This document shows, in pieces, positions 1-8,984 of a DNA stretch of 64,000 nucleotides (the first letter of the stretch is position 1; every line of letters starts with the position of its first letter). Source of the stretch: Candidatus Vagococcus giribetii (lineage in GTDB: Bacteria; Bacillota; Bacilli; Lactobacillales; Vagococcaceae); contig NZ_JAFLVX010000020.1 of the NCBI RefSeq assembly GCF_017316185.1, positions 1 to 64,000 of the forward strand. The letters run 5' to 3'. Both the position numbers and the translations under genes were made by a program. Below the pieces are notes generated by a model that did no database searches, was not told the DNA's origin, and saw only the letters and a list, made by a program, of their open reading frames with translations.

Positions 1-674
<674 letters not shown>

Positions 675-680
675 CTATTT

Positions 681-1223
681 TTATTGTGCAACGATTACCA
701 TTGCAGGTCTTAAAACGCGGTCATGTAAGATGTAGCCTTTTTGTAAGACTTGAACAATCTCATCAGTTTGTTGTCCTTCTGATAAAGGAACAGTTTGAAC
801 TGCTTGATGTTTGTTCGGGTCAAAAATCTGACCAAGAGAATCGATTTCAACAACGCTTGCTTCTTTCAAAGCATGAATCATTCCTTCACGAACCATTTCG
901 ATTCCTTTTTTCATTGCTTCACCATGTTCATCACTTGTTTCGATTTCAAGAGCACGATCCAAGTTATCTAATGATGTTAGCAAATCTTTCGCTAAGTTTT
1001 GTGCGCGATATTTCGCTGAATCTTCACGTTCTTTATTGTGACGATTTCTCATATTCACAATTTCAGCCTGTGCACGTAAGAATTTATCTTCCATGTCACT
1101 TAATTCTTGCTTCAATGTGTCTTCAACAGAAATTTCTGCCACCTCTTCTGTAGCTGCCTCATCAATGGCTACTTCTTCTGCCACTTCTTCTTTTTCAATA
1201 TGTTCAGTTTTATCTTTCTTCAA
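681..1223 (-). CDS. grpE: Nucleotide exchange factor GrpE
   Basis: Cochaperone that releases ADP from DnaK. The 180-residue protein has an acidic, Glu-rich N-terminus (about 1-45), a long helix that would dimerise (about 40-95), and the C-terminal beta domain with the GrpE signature region near VLQKGYILHDRVLRPAMV. No ATG fits; translation most likely starts at TTG 1223, which has a GGAGAG ribosome site seven bases upstream, while the nearby ATG is out of frame and stops at once. It lies 24 bp after hrcA and 30 bp before dnaK, so all three are cotranscribed. Confidence 0.97.
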   Translation of the reverse strand: MKKDKTEHIEKEEVAEEVAIDEAATEEVAEISVEDTLKQELSDMEDKFLRAQAEIVNMRNRHNKEREDSAKYRAQNLAKDLLTSLDNLDRALEIETSDEHGEAMKKGIEMVREGMIHALKEASVVEIDSLGQIFDPNKHQAVQTVPLSEGQQTDEIVQVLQKGYILHDRVLRPAMVIVAQ

Positions 1224-1247
1224 TTCATGACTCTCCTTTTCCTAGCT

Positions 1248-2300
1248 TTATTGACTAATTGAGTCATTCAAGCTTCGATAATATGAATCTAAATGTCCTG
1301 ATAACTCAGTTGTCATAGTAGTTACTAAACCATGTAACTTCGAGTAAGACATATTAGTTGGACCTAATAAAGCAATAACACCTTTACCATGATTTGGTAC
1401 TTCGTAAGCAGCGGTAATCAAACTCATGTTAAGTAACAAGTCATTTTCAATTTCATCACCAATTTTTATTTCGATTCCGGTAGAATCTGGTAATAAAATC
1501 TCTGTTAATTGATCTGTGTCACTAATTAGGGAATAAATAGATTTAAACTCAGCAATATCTGTTACGTTTTCTGAATTCAATAAATTCATTCCACCACTAA
1601 TGTAAACCTGATCATCAAAAGCTTGGTTAAAGACTTCTTCAAACAAGTACAACACATTAGTTGAATTAACAAAATACTTTTGAAGGACCAATGGAATCTC
1701 TGTCCTAAGTTTATGATAGACAGTCAACAAGCTCTCTCCAACTAATCGATCATTGATGATTTGAATCATTTTTTCAATATCCTCAGAGGTAATACTTTCT
1801 GGAATCGAAAAAACTTGGCTTTCTACATAACCTTGATCCGTTACAATAATCGCAATCAATTGATTCTTATTTAGAGGAACAATTCTAAAACCTGTTAACT
1901 TTCTCTCCTTCACTTCTGGGCCAAGAGAAAACGCTGTGTAACTTGTTAAGTCAGAAAGAATCTTAGCAGATGCTTCTATAATTTCATTTGTCGCATGGTA
2001 CTGCTTGTTTAAAAGCTGGCGAATTTGAAATATGTCATGACTTGATACTTCAGTTGGTCGCATCAGATGATCCACATAAAACCGATAACCTTTAATGGAA
2101 GGAATCCTTCCTGAAGATGAATGGGTCTTTTGAATAAGTTCAAGCTCTTCTAATTTTGCTAAGTCATTACGAATCGTCGCAGAACTTGCCTTTATCCCTT
2201 GATTCATCAAGGTCTTAGAACCAACTGGCACTCCCGTTTCAGTGTAAATTTTTACAAGTAAATGTAAGATGTTCAGTTGTCTTTCACTTAAAATAATCAT
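1248..2300 (-). CDS. hrcA: Heat-inducible transcription repressor HrcA
   Basis: Repressor of class I heat-shock genes that binds CIRCE operators and needs GroEL to stay active. About 350 residues, the usual length. The N-terminal winged helix (about 1-75) includes SERQLNILHLLVKIYTETGVPVGS and SATIRNDLAKLEE, typical of HrcA; a GAF-like dimerisation domain follows. The start is either the ATG at 2300 or the GTG directly before it at 2303; both sit close to an AAGAAGG ribosome site, so the exact start is uncertain by a codon or two. First gene of its operon, with two CIRCE copies upstream, so it represses itself. Confidence 0.97.
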   Translation of the reverse strand: MIILSERQLNILHLLVKIYTETGVPVGSKTLMNQGIKASSATIRNDLAKLEELELIQKTHSSSGRIPSIKGYRFYVDHLMRPTEVSSHDIFQIRQLLNKQYHATNEIIEASAKILSDLTSYTAFSLGPEVKERKLTGFRIVPLNKNQLIAIIVTDQGYVESQVFSIPESITSEDIEKMIQIINDRLVGESLLTVYHKLRTEIPLVLQKYFVNSTNVLYLFEEVFNQAFDDQVYISGGMNLLNSENVTDIAEFKSIYSLISDTDQLTEILLPDSTGIEIKIGDEIENDLLLNMSLITAAYEVPNHGKGVIALLGPTNMSYSKLHGLVTTMTTELSGHLDSYYRSLNDSISQ

Positions 2301-2312
2301 CACCTTCTTTAT

Positions 2313-2339
2313 TTAGCACTCTTATTTAACAAGTGCTAA
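2313..2339. promoter_or_regulatory. CIRCE operator 1 (HrcA binding site)
   Basis: Inverted repeat TTAGCACTC-N9-AAGTGCTAA, one base away from the CIRCE consensus TTAGCACTC-N9-GAGTGCTAA. It lies just downstream of the expected transcription start of hrcA, in the 5' leader, where bound HrcA would block RNA polymerase. Confidence 0.93.
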
Positions 2340-2350
2340 TTACATTTACT

Positions 2351-2379
2351 AATATAACAAGGATTAATTTTATTGTCAA
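2351..2379 (-). promoter_or_regulatory. Promoter of hrcA-grpE-dnaK
   Basis: On the minus strand TTGACA (2374-2379), 17 bp, TATATT (2351-2356): a near-ideal housekeeping promoter. It sits between the two CIRCE elements, with a start site expected near 2344. Confidence 0.88.
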
Positions 2380-2397
2380 CAGTTAACACTTAAATTT

Positions 2398-2424
2398 TTA
2401 GCACTCGAATACAACGAGTGCTAA
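2398..2424. promoter_or_regulatory. CIRCE operator 2 (HrcA binding site)
   Basis: Perfect CIRCE: TTAGCACTC-N9-GAGTGCTAA. It lies 18 bp upstream of the hrcA -35 box and about 150 bp upstream of the divergent YfcC-type permease, so it could affect both directions. Confidence 0.93.
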
Positions 2425-2578
2425 AAATTAAAACTAAGGAACTTGTAAGCGGGACCATTGTTAATTAATGGCTTTTTCATTAACTTTTTTATTCTTTTTT
2501 AGACTTTTTCTCATATATCAATCGCACTTTAATAACTTACGTTATAATTTATTTATCACGAAAGAGGAGATGGATGTT

Positions 2579-4099
2579 TTGAAAAAGAAAAAATTTAGCT
2601 TTCCTACTGCGTATACAGTTATACTAATTGTCTTGTTACTTGTGATGGTTCTCACCTTCTTTATTCCGGCTGGTAAATACGCTAGTTTAAGCTATGATAT
2701 GGCTAAAGAAGAATTTATTGTCACGCAACCAGATGGTAAAACATCAGTTGAACCTGGAAACCAGGCAACACTAGATAAGTATAATATCAATACAAATCTA
2801 GATAAGTTTAAAGATGGTTCTGTTTATAAGCCTGTTGGGATTCCTGGCTCTTATGAAGAGTTAGAAAGAGAAAAAAGAACAGCTTTTGGAACTCTTACCG
2901 AATTTTTAAAAGCTCCTATTCAAGGACTAGCTGAGTCCATTGATATTGTTACATTCGTATTAATTTTAGGTGGTATTATTGGAGTTATTAATAAAACCGG
3001 TGCTTTTGCAGCTGGTATGAATGCTTTATCTAAGAAACTAAAAGGGAAAGAAAAATGGCTTATCATTTTAACATTAACCCTGATTTCTATTGGTGGGACA
3101 ACATTCGGGCTTGCTGAAGAAACTATTGCTTTTTATCCTATACTAGTTCCAATTTTTATAGCGGCTGGTTATGATGCTTTAGTAGCTATTGCCACAATCT
3201 ATTTAGGTAGTTGTATTGGGACTCTTGCCTCCACAATCAACCCATTCTCAATTGTTATTGCAAGTAATACTGCTGGGATTAATTTTACTGACGGCATAGG
3301 ATTAAGAATTGTCATGTTAGTACTTGGTACCTTATTATGTATTTGGTACACAGTTAGATATGCTGAAAAAGTTAGAAAAAATCCTGAAGAATCTCTTATT
3401 TACGATCAAAAAGAAGAGTTAGAGCATAAGTTTTTAATGGCAAATGCCGATGAAGAGATTCCAACATTTGATTTCCGTAAAAAATTGATGTTAATTATTT
3501 TTGCCTTAGGCTTTGTCGTTATGGTTTATGGCGTGAAAGAGTTAAACTGGATGTTCGTTGAAATCTCATGTGTGTTCTTATTAATTACTTTCATTCTTGC
3601 AATGATTTCTGGCCTTAAAGAAAAAGACTTTGTTGGTGAATTTGTTACAGGAGCAAGTGATTTACTTGGTGTCGCTCTTGTTATTGGTTTAGCTCGTGGT
3701 GTAACTATCATCATGGAAAACGGTATGATTAGTGACACTTTAATGTACTGGCTAAGTAATGGTGTATCTAATATGAGTGGTCCTATCTTTACCACATTTA
3801 TGTTCTTTATCTACATTTTGCTTGGTTTCTTCATTCCTTCTTCATCTGGTTTAGCTGTGCTATCTATGCCTATTATGGCGCCTCTTGCAGATGTGGTAAA
3901 TGTTGACCGAGCTCTTGTTATTGATGCCTACAATTGGGGACAAGGAATCATTTCATTTATTGCTCCAACAGGTTTGATTCTTGCCTCCTTAGCAATGGTT
4001 GATATTACCTTTGATAAGTGGTTGAAATTTATTATGAAACTGATGATTATGATTATTATCCTTTCTATCGTTTTACTTGCGATTGGTGTATATATTTAA
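2579..4099 (+). CDS. YfcC family membrane transporter
   Basis: Integral membrane permease of the YfcC family (COG1288; related to C4-dicarboxylate and arginine/ornithine carriers). Substrate cannot be told from sequence. The first helix is at about residues 10-28, followed by a 100-residue extracytoplasmic segment, then ten or more further helices. Conserved family stretches include GGTTFGLAEETIAFYPI, STINPFSIVIAS and FFIPSSSGLAVL. Reading is open from an ATG at 2468, but the best start is TTG 2579 with GAGGAG nine bases upstream; the ATG at 2570 abuts that site. Stands alone, divergent from hrcA, and ends in a strong terminator. Confidence 0.85.
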   Translation: MKKKKFSFPTAYTVILIVLLLVMVLTFFIPAGKYASLSYDMAKEEFIVTQPDGKTSVEPGNQATLDKYNINTNLDKFKDGSVYKPVGIPGSYEELEREKRTAFGTLTEFLKAPIQGLAESIDIVTFVLILGGIIGVINKTGAFAAGMNALSKKLKGKEKWLIILTLTLISIGGTTFGLAEETIAFYPILVPIFIAAGYDALVAIATIYLGSCIGTLASTINPFSIVIASNTAGINFTDGIGLRIVMLVLGTLLCIWYTVRYAEKVRKNPEESLIYDQKEELEHKFLMANADEEIPTFDFRKKLMLIIFALGFVVMVYGVKELNWMFVEISCVFLLITFILAMISGLKEKDFVGEFVTGASDLLGVALVIGLARGVTIIMENGMISDTLMYWLSNGVSNMSGPIFTTFMFFIYILLGFFIPSSSGLAVLSMPIMAPLADVVNVDRALVIDAYNWGQGIISFIAPTGLILASLAMVDITFDKWLKFIMKLMIMIIILSIVLLAIGVYI

Positions 4100-4138
4100 A
4101 AAAAGTGGTTGTGACGAAATAACGTCGCAACCACTTTT
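4099..4138. terminator. Bidirectional terminator, permease / hemW
   Basis: Stem AAAGTGGTTGTGACG pairing with CGTCGCAACCACTTT around a six-base loop, flanked by A-run and T-run, between two converging genes. Confidence 0.88.
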
Positions 4139-4145
4139 CTTCATA

Positions 4146-5315
4146 TTAATTAATTAAAAATTCTTTAAATACTTCGTTTCCTAAGATGAGGCCTTTTTCT
4201 GTTAAACAAAGACGATCATTATTCGTCTGAATCATTTTATCCGCTAATAACTTTCCAATAACATCCCCGTAAACAGAATCCAAAGATTGATTAAACTTCT
4301 CCTCAAAATGCGAAACAGAAACACCTTCTATTTTTCTTAATCCTAAGAACATCTCTTCTTCCATTTGATTTTGAATAGTTAAATTCTCAGTTGTAATCGT
4401 TGGTAATTGATTTTCTCTTAAAGGTTTTAAGTAATGTTGAATTGGTCCGTGATTTTTATAGCGAACATTACCCAAATAACCACTTGCTCCAGCGCCTAGT
4501 CCATAGTAGTGTTCATTATTCCAATAAACTAAGTTATGCTGACTCTCTTTACCTGGTATACAGAAATTACTGACCTCATATTGATGACGACCTGCCTTAG
4601 TCATTTTATCAATCGCTAATTCAAACATGTCACCCTCAACATCAATTCCTGGTAAATGTAATCTCCCTTGTCTTGCCCAATTGTAAAACATTGTCTTATT
4701 CTCAAGTATTAAAGAATACATAGAGTAGTGAGGCAAATCTAAAGATAATGCTTGATTTAAGGTATCTTCAAAATCCTCAATGGTTTGATTAGGCAACGCA
4801 AAAATCAAATCGATACTAACATTTCGAAAATCAGCTGCTTCAAAAATCTTCATGGTATCATACACGTCTTGAGCTGTATGCTTACGACCAATTTTTTTAA
4901 GCAGACGATCGTTAAAAGATTGAACCCCCATAGACAAACGATTGACACCATAATTTTGTAATACTTGCAGTTTTTCAAGTGTTAAATCTCCTGGGTTTGC
5001 TTCAACCGTAAACTCATCACCATCAGTAAAAGGCAATTCTTCTCTAACACCCTTTAGTAAGGCATCCAATTGGTTAGCTGATAATGAAGTTGGAGTTCCA
5101 CCACCAATATAGATAGTATTGGTTTTTTTACTTGGGTATTTCAATCTAGTTAATTTAATTTCTTTGATTAAGGCTTCAATGTATTCATCTACTGGTTGCC
5201 CCTCAATAAAAACTTTATTAAAGTCACAATAAAAACAGATATGCTCACAAAAAGGAATGTGAATATACGCTGAGATGCTTTCTTGCTTTTGATTTATTTT
5301 ATTTAGTTCAGTCAT
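4146..5315 (-). CDS. hemW: Radical SAM heme chaperone HemW
   Basis: HemW family (often mis-annotated as oxygen-independent coproporphyrinogen III oxidase). HemW binds heme and a 4Fe-4S cluster and passes heme to membrane targets. The radical-SAM cluster motif is C23-x3-C27-x2-C30 in FCEHICFYCDF, followed by GGGTPTSL and the HemW C-terminal domain. 389 residues is the normal size. True HemN enzymes have an extra N-terminal region that is absent here. ATG 5315 has an AGAGGAG site. Monocistronic, converging with the permease. Useful in a lactic acid bacterium that takes up rather than makes heme. Confidence 0.92.
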   Translation of the reverse strand: MTELNKINQKQESISAYIHIPFCEHICFYCDFNKVFIEGQPVDEYIEALIKEIKLTRLKYPSKKTNTIYIGGGTPTSLSANQLDALLKGVREELPFTDGDEFTVEANPGDLTLEKLQVLQNYGVNRLSMGVQSFNDRLLKKIGRKHTAQDVYDTMKIFEAADFRNVSIDLIFALPNQTIEDFEDTLNQALSLDLPHYSMYSLILENKTMFYNWARQGRLHLPGIDVEGDMFELAIDKMTKAGRHQYEVSNFCIPGKESQHNLVYWNNEHYYGLGAGASGYLGNVRYKNHGPIQHYLKPLRENQLPTITTENLTIQNQMEEEMFLGLRKIEGVSVSHFEEKFNQSLDSVYGDVIGKLLADKMIQTNNDRLCLTEKGLILGNEVFKEFLIN

Positions 5316-5431
5316 TTAGTTACTCCTCTGAGTTAGTCTCAGTGCTTATTTTAACATACTTTTCTTTTTTACGTTAAAAAGAGCCTATAAAAGCAAATCA
5401 GCTTACCTTCATTATTAACCTATCTCAGTAT

Positions 5432-5470
5432 AAAAAACATGACCTCCTCATTATGAGATGTCATGTTTTA
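5432..5470 (-). terminator. Terminator after ribF
   Basis: Inverted repeat AAAACATGAC...GTCATGTTTT with an inner CTCATTATGAG hairpin, directly after the ribF stop; read on the minus strand it ends in a T-run. Confidence 0.85.
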
Positions 5471-5474
5471 TAGT

Positions 5475-6425
5475 TTATTTGATTCCTTTGTAAGTAAAAT
5501 ATTCTCGTGTATCTTCTTCATCAATTTTCAATTGTGTGACTAATCCTTCTACACCATTAAATTTCATCTCTTTACGTAAAAAATGACACCACTGAACAGA
5601 TACTTGTTCACCATAAATATCATCATCAAAATCCAAAATGTTTACTTCAATGGTCATTGGACGATCTTTTTCAAAGGTAATGTTATAGCCAATTTGAGCC
5701 ATTCCCATATACCATTGGTTAGCAACTTTGATTTTCACTGCATAAACGCCACCAACTGGCAATAAAGACTGTTGTGGAATTTTTATATTAGCTGTTGGAA
5801 ACCCTAGAGTTCGTCCTCTTTTATCTCCATGAACTACCATACCAGATAACTCATAGGTATAACCTAAAAAGTCATTAGCGCCTTCCATATCGCCATTTGC
5901 CATCATTTTTCTAATGTTCGTTGAGCTAATTTTTTCCTCACCTTGAGTTTGTTTAGCTACTTCAATAATATCAAATCGACCATTAGCATATTCTGGTAAG
6001 TGAGACATCGCTGCAATATCTTTTTTGCCGTAAGTATAATCAAAACCTGCAACAGCTACTTTTGCGTGTAAACCAACAATGTATTGATCAACAAACTCTT
6101 GAGGAGACAATCCAGCAAACGCTGATGTGAATTCTACAACGTATAATAAATCTACATTAGCTTCTTCCATACGTTTTGTCTTTTGTTCAACTGTTGTAAT
6201 GTACTTCATTTTTTTGTGATCTACTTTTTGAAAGACCACTGATGGATGATGATTAAACGTCATCACCGCAAGTTTTAATCCTCTATTATTTGCTTCTTGT
6301 CTTGCTGTTTCAATCACCTTTTGATGACCTCTATGAACGCCATCAAAAAAGCCAAGAACCAAGACAACGTCGCCTTCTGGTATTTCTGTTGTTTTATATG
6401 GATGGTGTATATGTATAACTTCCAT
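5475..6425 (-). CDS. ribF: Bifunctional riboflavin kinase / FAD synthetase
   Basis: Makes FMN and then FAD from riboflavin in the cytoplasm. The N-terminal FMN adenylyltransferase domain (about 1-185) shows LGFFDGVHRGHQKVI, with the nucleotidyltransferase HxGH-like site; the C-terminal riboflavin kinase domain shows GRTLGFPTANI. 316 residues, the standard length. ATG 6425 with AAAGGGG upstream. Lies 12 bp after truB, the pairing found in most Firmicutes, and is closed by a terminator. Confidence 0.97.
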   Translation of the reverse strand: MEVIHIHHPYKTTEIPEGDVVLVLGFFDGVHRGHQKVIETARQEANNRGLKLAVMTFNHHPSVVFQKVDHKKMKYITTVEQKTKRMEEANVDLLYVVEFTSAFAGLSPQEFVDQYIVGLHAKVAVAGFDYTYGKKDIAAMSHLPEYANGRFDIIEVAKQTQGEEKISSTNIRKMMANGDMEGANDFLGYTYELSGMVVHGDKRGRTLGFPTANIKIPQQSLLPVGGVYAVKIKVANQWYMGMAQIGYNITFEKDRPMTIEVNILDFDDDIYGEQVSVQWCHFLRKEMKFNGVEGLVTQLKIDEEDTREYFTYKGIK

Positions 6426-6437
6426 GAACTTTCCCCT

Positions 6438-7349
6438 TTAATCGTTTCTAAATACTTTGACTGGTTTCAACAACCCTGTTTTAGTTGGGTGCTCCCCGTA
6501 AATACTAACTGCCTGATTCTCATAGAATAAAACGGTTGGTTCCTTGATGGTATCACCTTCAAAGAAGGTATCTTCAAGTACAGAACCGTTTCTAACCACT
6601 TGATACATCTCTTTTGTTAATGTAATAGAAGGGAATTCTGCCAATCCTCTTTCAAGAGGTAGTAAAAATTCATATTCTCTTTCTAATTCCATTAATAAAG
6701 CAATTTCTTCTATAGTAAAGCACTCTTCTTTTGTGAAGCCACCACTTTTTATTCTTGTTAAATCTGACATATGGGCTTGAAAACCAAGTTTGCTACCTAA
6801 ATCCACTGCTAGAGTTCGCACGTAAGTTCCTTTACCGCAATCAACGTGGAATTGCCACTTTTGTAACCCTTCAGAAAAAGTAGGCTCACTTTGACGAGAA
6901 AACTCATAAATCATTACCTTTCTTTTTGGTCGCTCTACTTCTTCACCTTTTCTGGCGTAGTCATATAATCGACGACCATTAACTTTAACTGCGGAATACA
7001 TAGGTGGAATTTGTGTGATTTCGCCTAAAAAACTAGCCATAGTTTCATCAATTGTTTCAATTGATACAGGTTGATCTAAAAGACTTGTTTCAATAACCTC
7101 TCCACTAGCATCTTCTGTTTCAGTAGAAAAACCTAAGGTAACTTCACCTTGATAAATCTTGTTTGAATCTTGAATGTATTCAATTACTTTAGTCGCTTTA
7201 CCAATACAAATTGGTAGCACACCGTCTACATCTGGATCTAGGGTACCACTGTGACCGACTTTTTTTGTTTTTAATATCTTTCTTAGTTTGAAGACCACAT
7301 CATGACTAGTCATGCCACGAGGCTTCCAAACGGGAATTATTCCTTCCAT
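6438..7349 (-). CDS. truB: tRNA pseudouridine(55) synthase TruB
   Basis: Converts U55 of the T-arm of tRNAs to pseudouridine. The catalytic aspartate is D38 in GHSGTLDPDVDGVLP. KVNGRRLYDYAR and CGKGTYVRTLA are conserved TruB motifs. 303 residues. ATG 7349 with an AAGGAG site. Transcribed with ribF. In many Firmicutes truB follows rbfA; here it has been separated from the infB operon by the folate and aminopeptidase genes. Confidence 0.97.
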   Translation of the reverse strand: MEGIIPVWKPRGMTSHDVVFKLRKILKTKKVGHSGTLDPDVDGVLPICIGKATKVIEYIQDSNKIYQGEVTLGFSTETEDASGEVIETSLLDQPVSIETIDETMASFLGEITQIPPMYSAVKVNGRRLYDYARKGEEVERPKRKVMIYEFSRQSEPTFSEGLQKWQFHVDCGKGTYVRTLAVDLGSKLGFQAHMSDLTRIKSGGFTKEECFTIEEIALLMELEREYEFLLPLERGLAEFPSITLTKEMYQVVRNGSVLEDTFFEGDTIKEPTVLFYENQAVSIYGEHPTKTGLLKPVKVFRND

Positions 7350-7383
7350 TCGCTAACTCCTTAACATAGAATATACGTTGAAT

Positions 7384-7392
7384 ATTATAACA
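7384..7392 (-). promoter_or_regulatory. Probable truB-ribF promoter (extended -10)
   Basis: On the minus strand TGTTATAAT, an extended -10 with a perfect TATAAT hexamer, 35 bp before the truB start. No good -35 box is visible. Confidence 0.5.
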
Positions 7393-7426
7393 CACTTAAC
7401 CTAATATAAATAACTACCAGAGCTTA

Positions 7427-8839
7427 CTAAAGTAAAAATCTAAAGAACGGACTAAAAACACTCAACAGATTAACCAAAATCTTTTTAAACAAATTAACTG
7501 GTTTTTCCATTACACTTCGATTCTCTTCATAAGTTGTTCGTCCAGTTACTTTAAGACTTTGATTCTCATAACGGGTAATAACAGATTGTAACTCTTTAGC
7601 TAACCCTTCGCTTTGCACAATTAACATATTTTCACTACTAAAAAATGCAGATCTTGAATCACTGTTCATTGAGCCAACACCAACAATACCTTCTTCCATT
7701 AAAAAGGCTTTTTGATGATTCGAATTCTCTGCTTGCAATTCCCAAATATCAGCTTTTTCTAGTAATTTATTTTTTTGAAATAAATAACCACTAAATGCCA
7801 ATACATTGGGGCTATTACTCATAGAGTTTGTATATATTTCTAATTGTGCGTTGTTGTTAGCTTTTATGTAATCTTGCATAGGATTCGTTAATACAACATA
7901 AGGACTTATTAATTTAAACTTTCCAGTACCTTGATTCATAAAGGCTGTCATTTGAGCCCACACAATTGGCTTTTTCACCCATTCGTTCGTTGAATTATAA
8001 CTAAAGAAAGCACGATCCATTGGATAAAAATCCAGATTAGATAATACAGGTTGTCCTATATCATTCTTCAATTCCTTAGTTGTTTGACTCACCTCATTTG
8101 AAAAATCAGATGAAGTAGTTAGCCATCTTGAATTCGGGTATTTCTTTTTATTTTTGGCATAATCAGCTGCCCATAATTCGTTGTAATACGCTTTTCCTTC
8201 ATTAATTATTTTAGGACTCTTCTCATGTTTCCCATTTTGAACAATAATATCTAAATCATTCACTACAGCTTCTTTAGTTGAAGGTACTTGAAAGCGGTCA
8301 TTCACATTACGACCTGAAGATAGGAGATACTCATCGTCCACAATAATGAGCTTATCATGAATCACATTATTCATTTTCCAAGGCTGGAGTAGGTTTATTC
8401 CTCCGACTACTTTTATTTCCACATTCTCAAACTCATCTAAAACTGATAAATAAGAATTTTTTGACACACTATTTGAGAAGCGATTGACTAATAGTTTAAC
8501 CTTGACACCTCTTTGGGCCGCTTCTTTGATTTCATTAACAAACATCAAACCACTTTTATCATGACCAATAGAATATTGACTAATATAGAGTTCTTCTTTT
8601 GCTGATCTAATCAAATCTAGTCTTAACTGAAGCGCTCCTTCTACTGTCGAATGTAGGGCAACAGTCTCCGTTAAGTTAGGCTCACTACTAGTAAACTCAT
8701 CTAAGCTGACAATCTCTTCATCTAAAATAGACTTATTTTGAACATTCATCTTAATAAAAGAATAACCAAATAAACTAATTAACACATACAAGCTATATAC
8801 CAATAAGGAAGTAGCAATAATTTTCATTGTTTTTGACAT
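7427..8839 (-). CDS. Membrane-anchored phospholipase D-like protein
   Basis: Phospholipase D superfamily protein, 470 residues, probably acting at the cell surface. One N-terminal membrane helix (about 7-27) is followed by two HKD-type sites: IHDKLIIVDD near residue 161 with GRN downstream, and NHQKAFLMEE near 374 with GSMNSDSR downstream. The second has Glu where Asp is usual. Cardiolipin synthases have two N-terminal helices and a closer pair of HKD motifs, so a phospholipid-processing or nuclease-like role is open. ATG 8839 with AAAGGAGG. Own promoter upstream; no clear terminator before truB. Confidence 0.85.
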   Translation of the reverse strand: MSKTMKIIATSLLVYSLYVLISLFGYSFIKMNVQNKSILDEEIVSLDEFTSSEPNLTETVALHSTVEGALQLRLDLIRSAKEELYISQYSIGHDKSGLMFVNEIKEAAQRGVKVKLLVNRFSNSVSKNSYLSVLDEFENVEIKVVGGINLLQPWKMNNVIHDKLIIVDDEYLLSSGRNVNDRFQVPSTKEAVVNDLDIIVQNGKHEKSPKIINEGKAYYNELWAADYAKNKKKYPNSRWLTTSSDFSNEVSQTTKELKNDIGQPVLSNLDFYPMDRAFFSYNSTNEWVKKPIVWAQMTAFMNQGTGKFKLISPYVVLTNPMQDYIKANNNAQLEIYTNSMSNSPNVLAFSGYLFQKNKLLEKADIWELQAENSNHQKAFLMEEGIVGVGSMNSDSRSAFFSSENMLIVQSEGLAKELQSVITRYENQSLKVTGRTTYEENRSVMEKPVNLFKKILVNLLSVFSPFFRFLL

Positions 8840-8883
8840 TCAAAAAACCTCCTTTATTTTCATAAATAAATCTCTATTCTTTT

Positions 8884-8913
8884 ATTCTATCATTCCTCTT
8901 AAGAAAAAATCAA
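8884..8913 (-). promoter_or_regulatory. Probable promoter of the phospholipase D-like gene
   Basis: Minus strand TTGATT (8908-8913), 18 bp, TAGAAT (8884-8889), 45 bp before the start codon. Confidence 0.55.
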
Positions 8914-8931
8914 AATTTGTTTCCTAAACCA

Positions 8932-8972
8932 ACAAAAAAGAAGCTAACCAGATTGTCAGCTTCTTCTTATTC
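8932..8972 (-). terminator. Terminator after the M42 aminopeptidase
   Basis: Stem GAAGCTGAC / GTTAGCTTC (one mismatch) around CAATCTG on the minus strand, followed by TTTTTTG. Confidence 0.82.
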
Positions 8973-8984
8973 TCTACTTTGTTA

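Noticed and set aside
2455-2475. CCATT/AATGG hairpin and T-rich tract before the permease, read first as a T-box or terminator
   Set aside because: The stem is only five bases, and no T-box antiterminator bulge or specifier loop is visible.
2468-2578. N-terminal extension of the permease from ATG 2468
   Set aside because: No ribosome site, and the extension adds a hydrophobic run unlike the family; TTG 2579 has a proper GAGGAG site.
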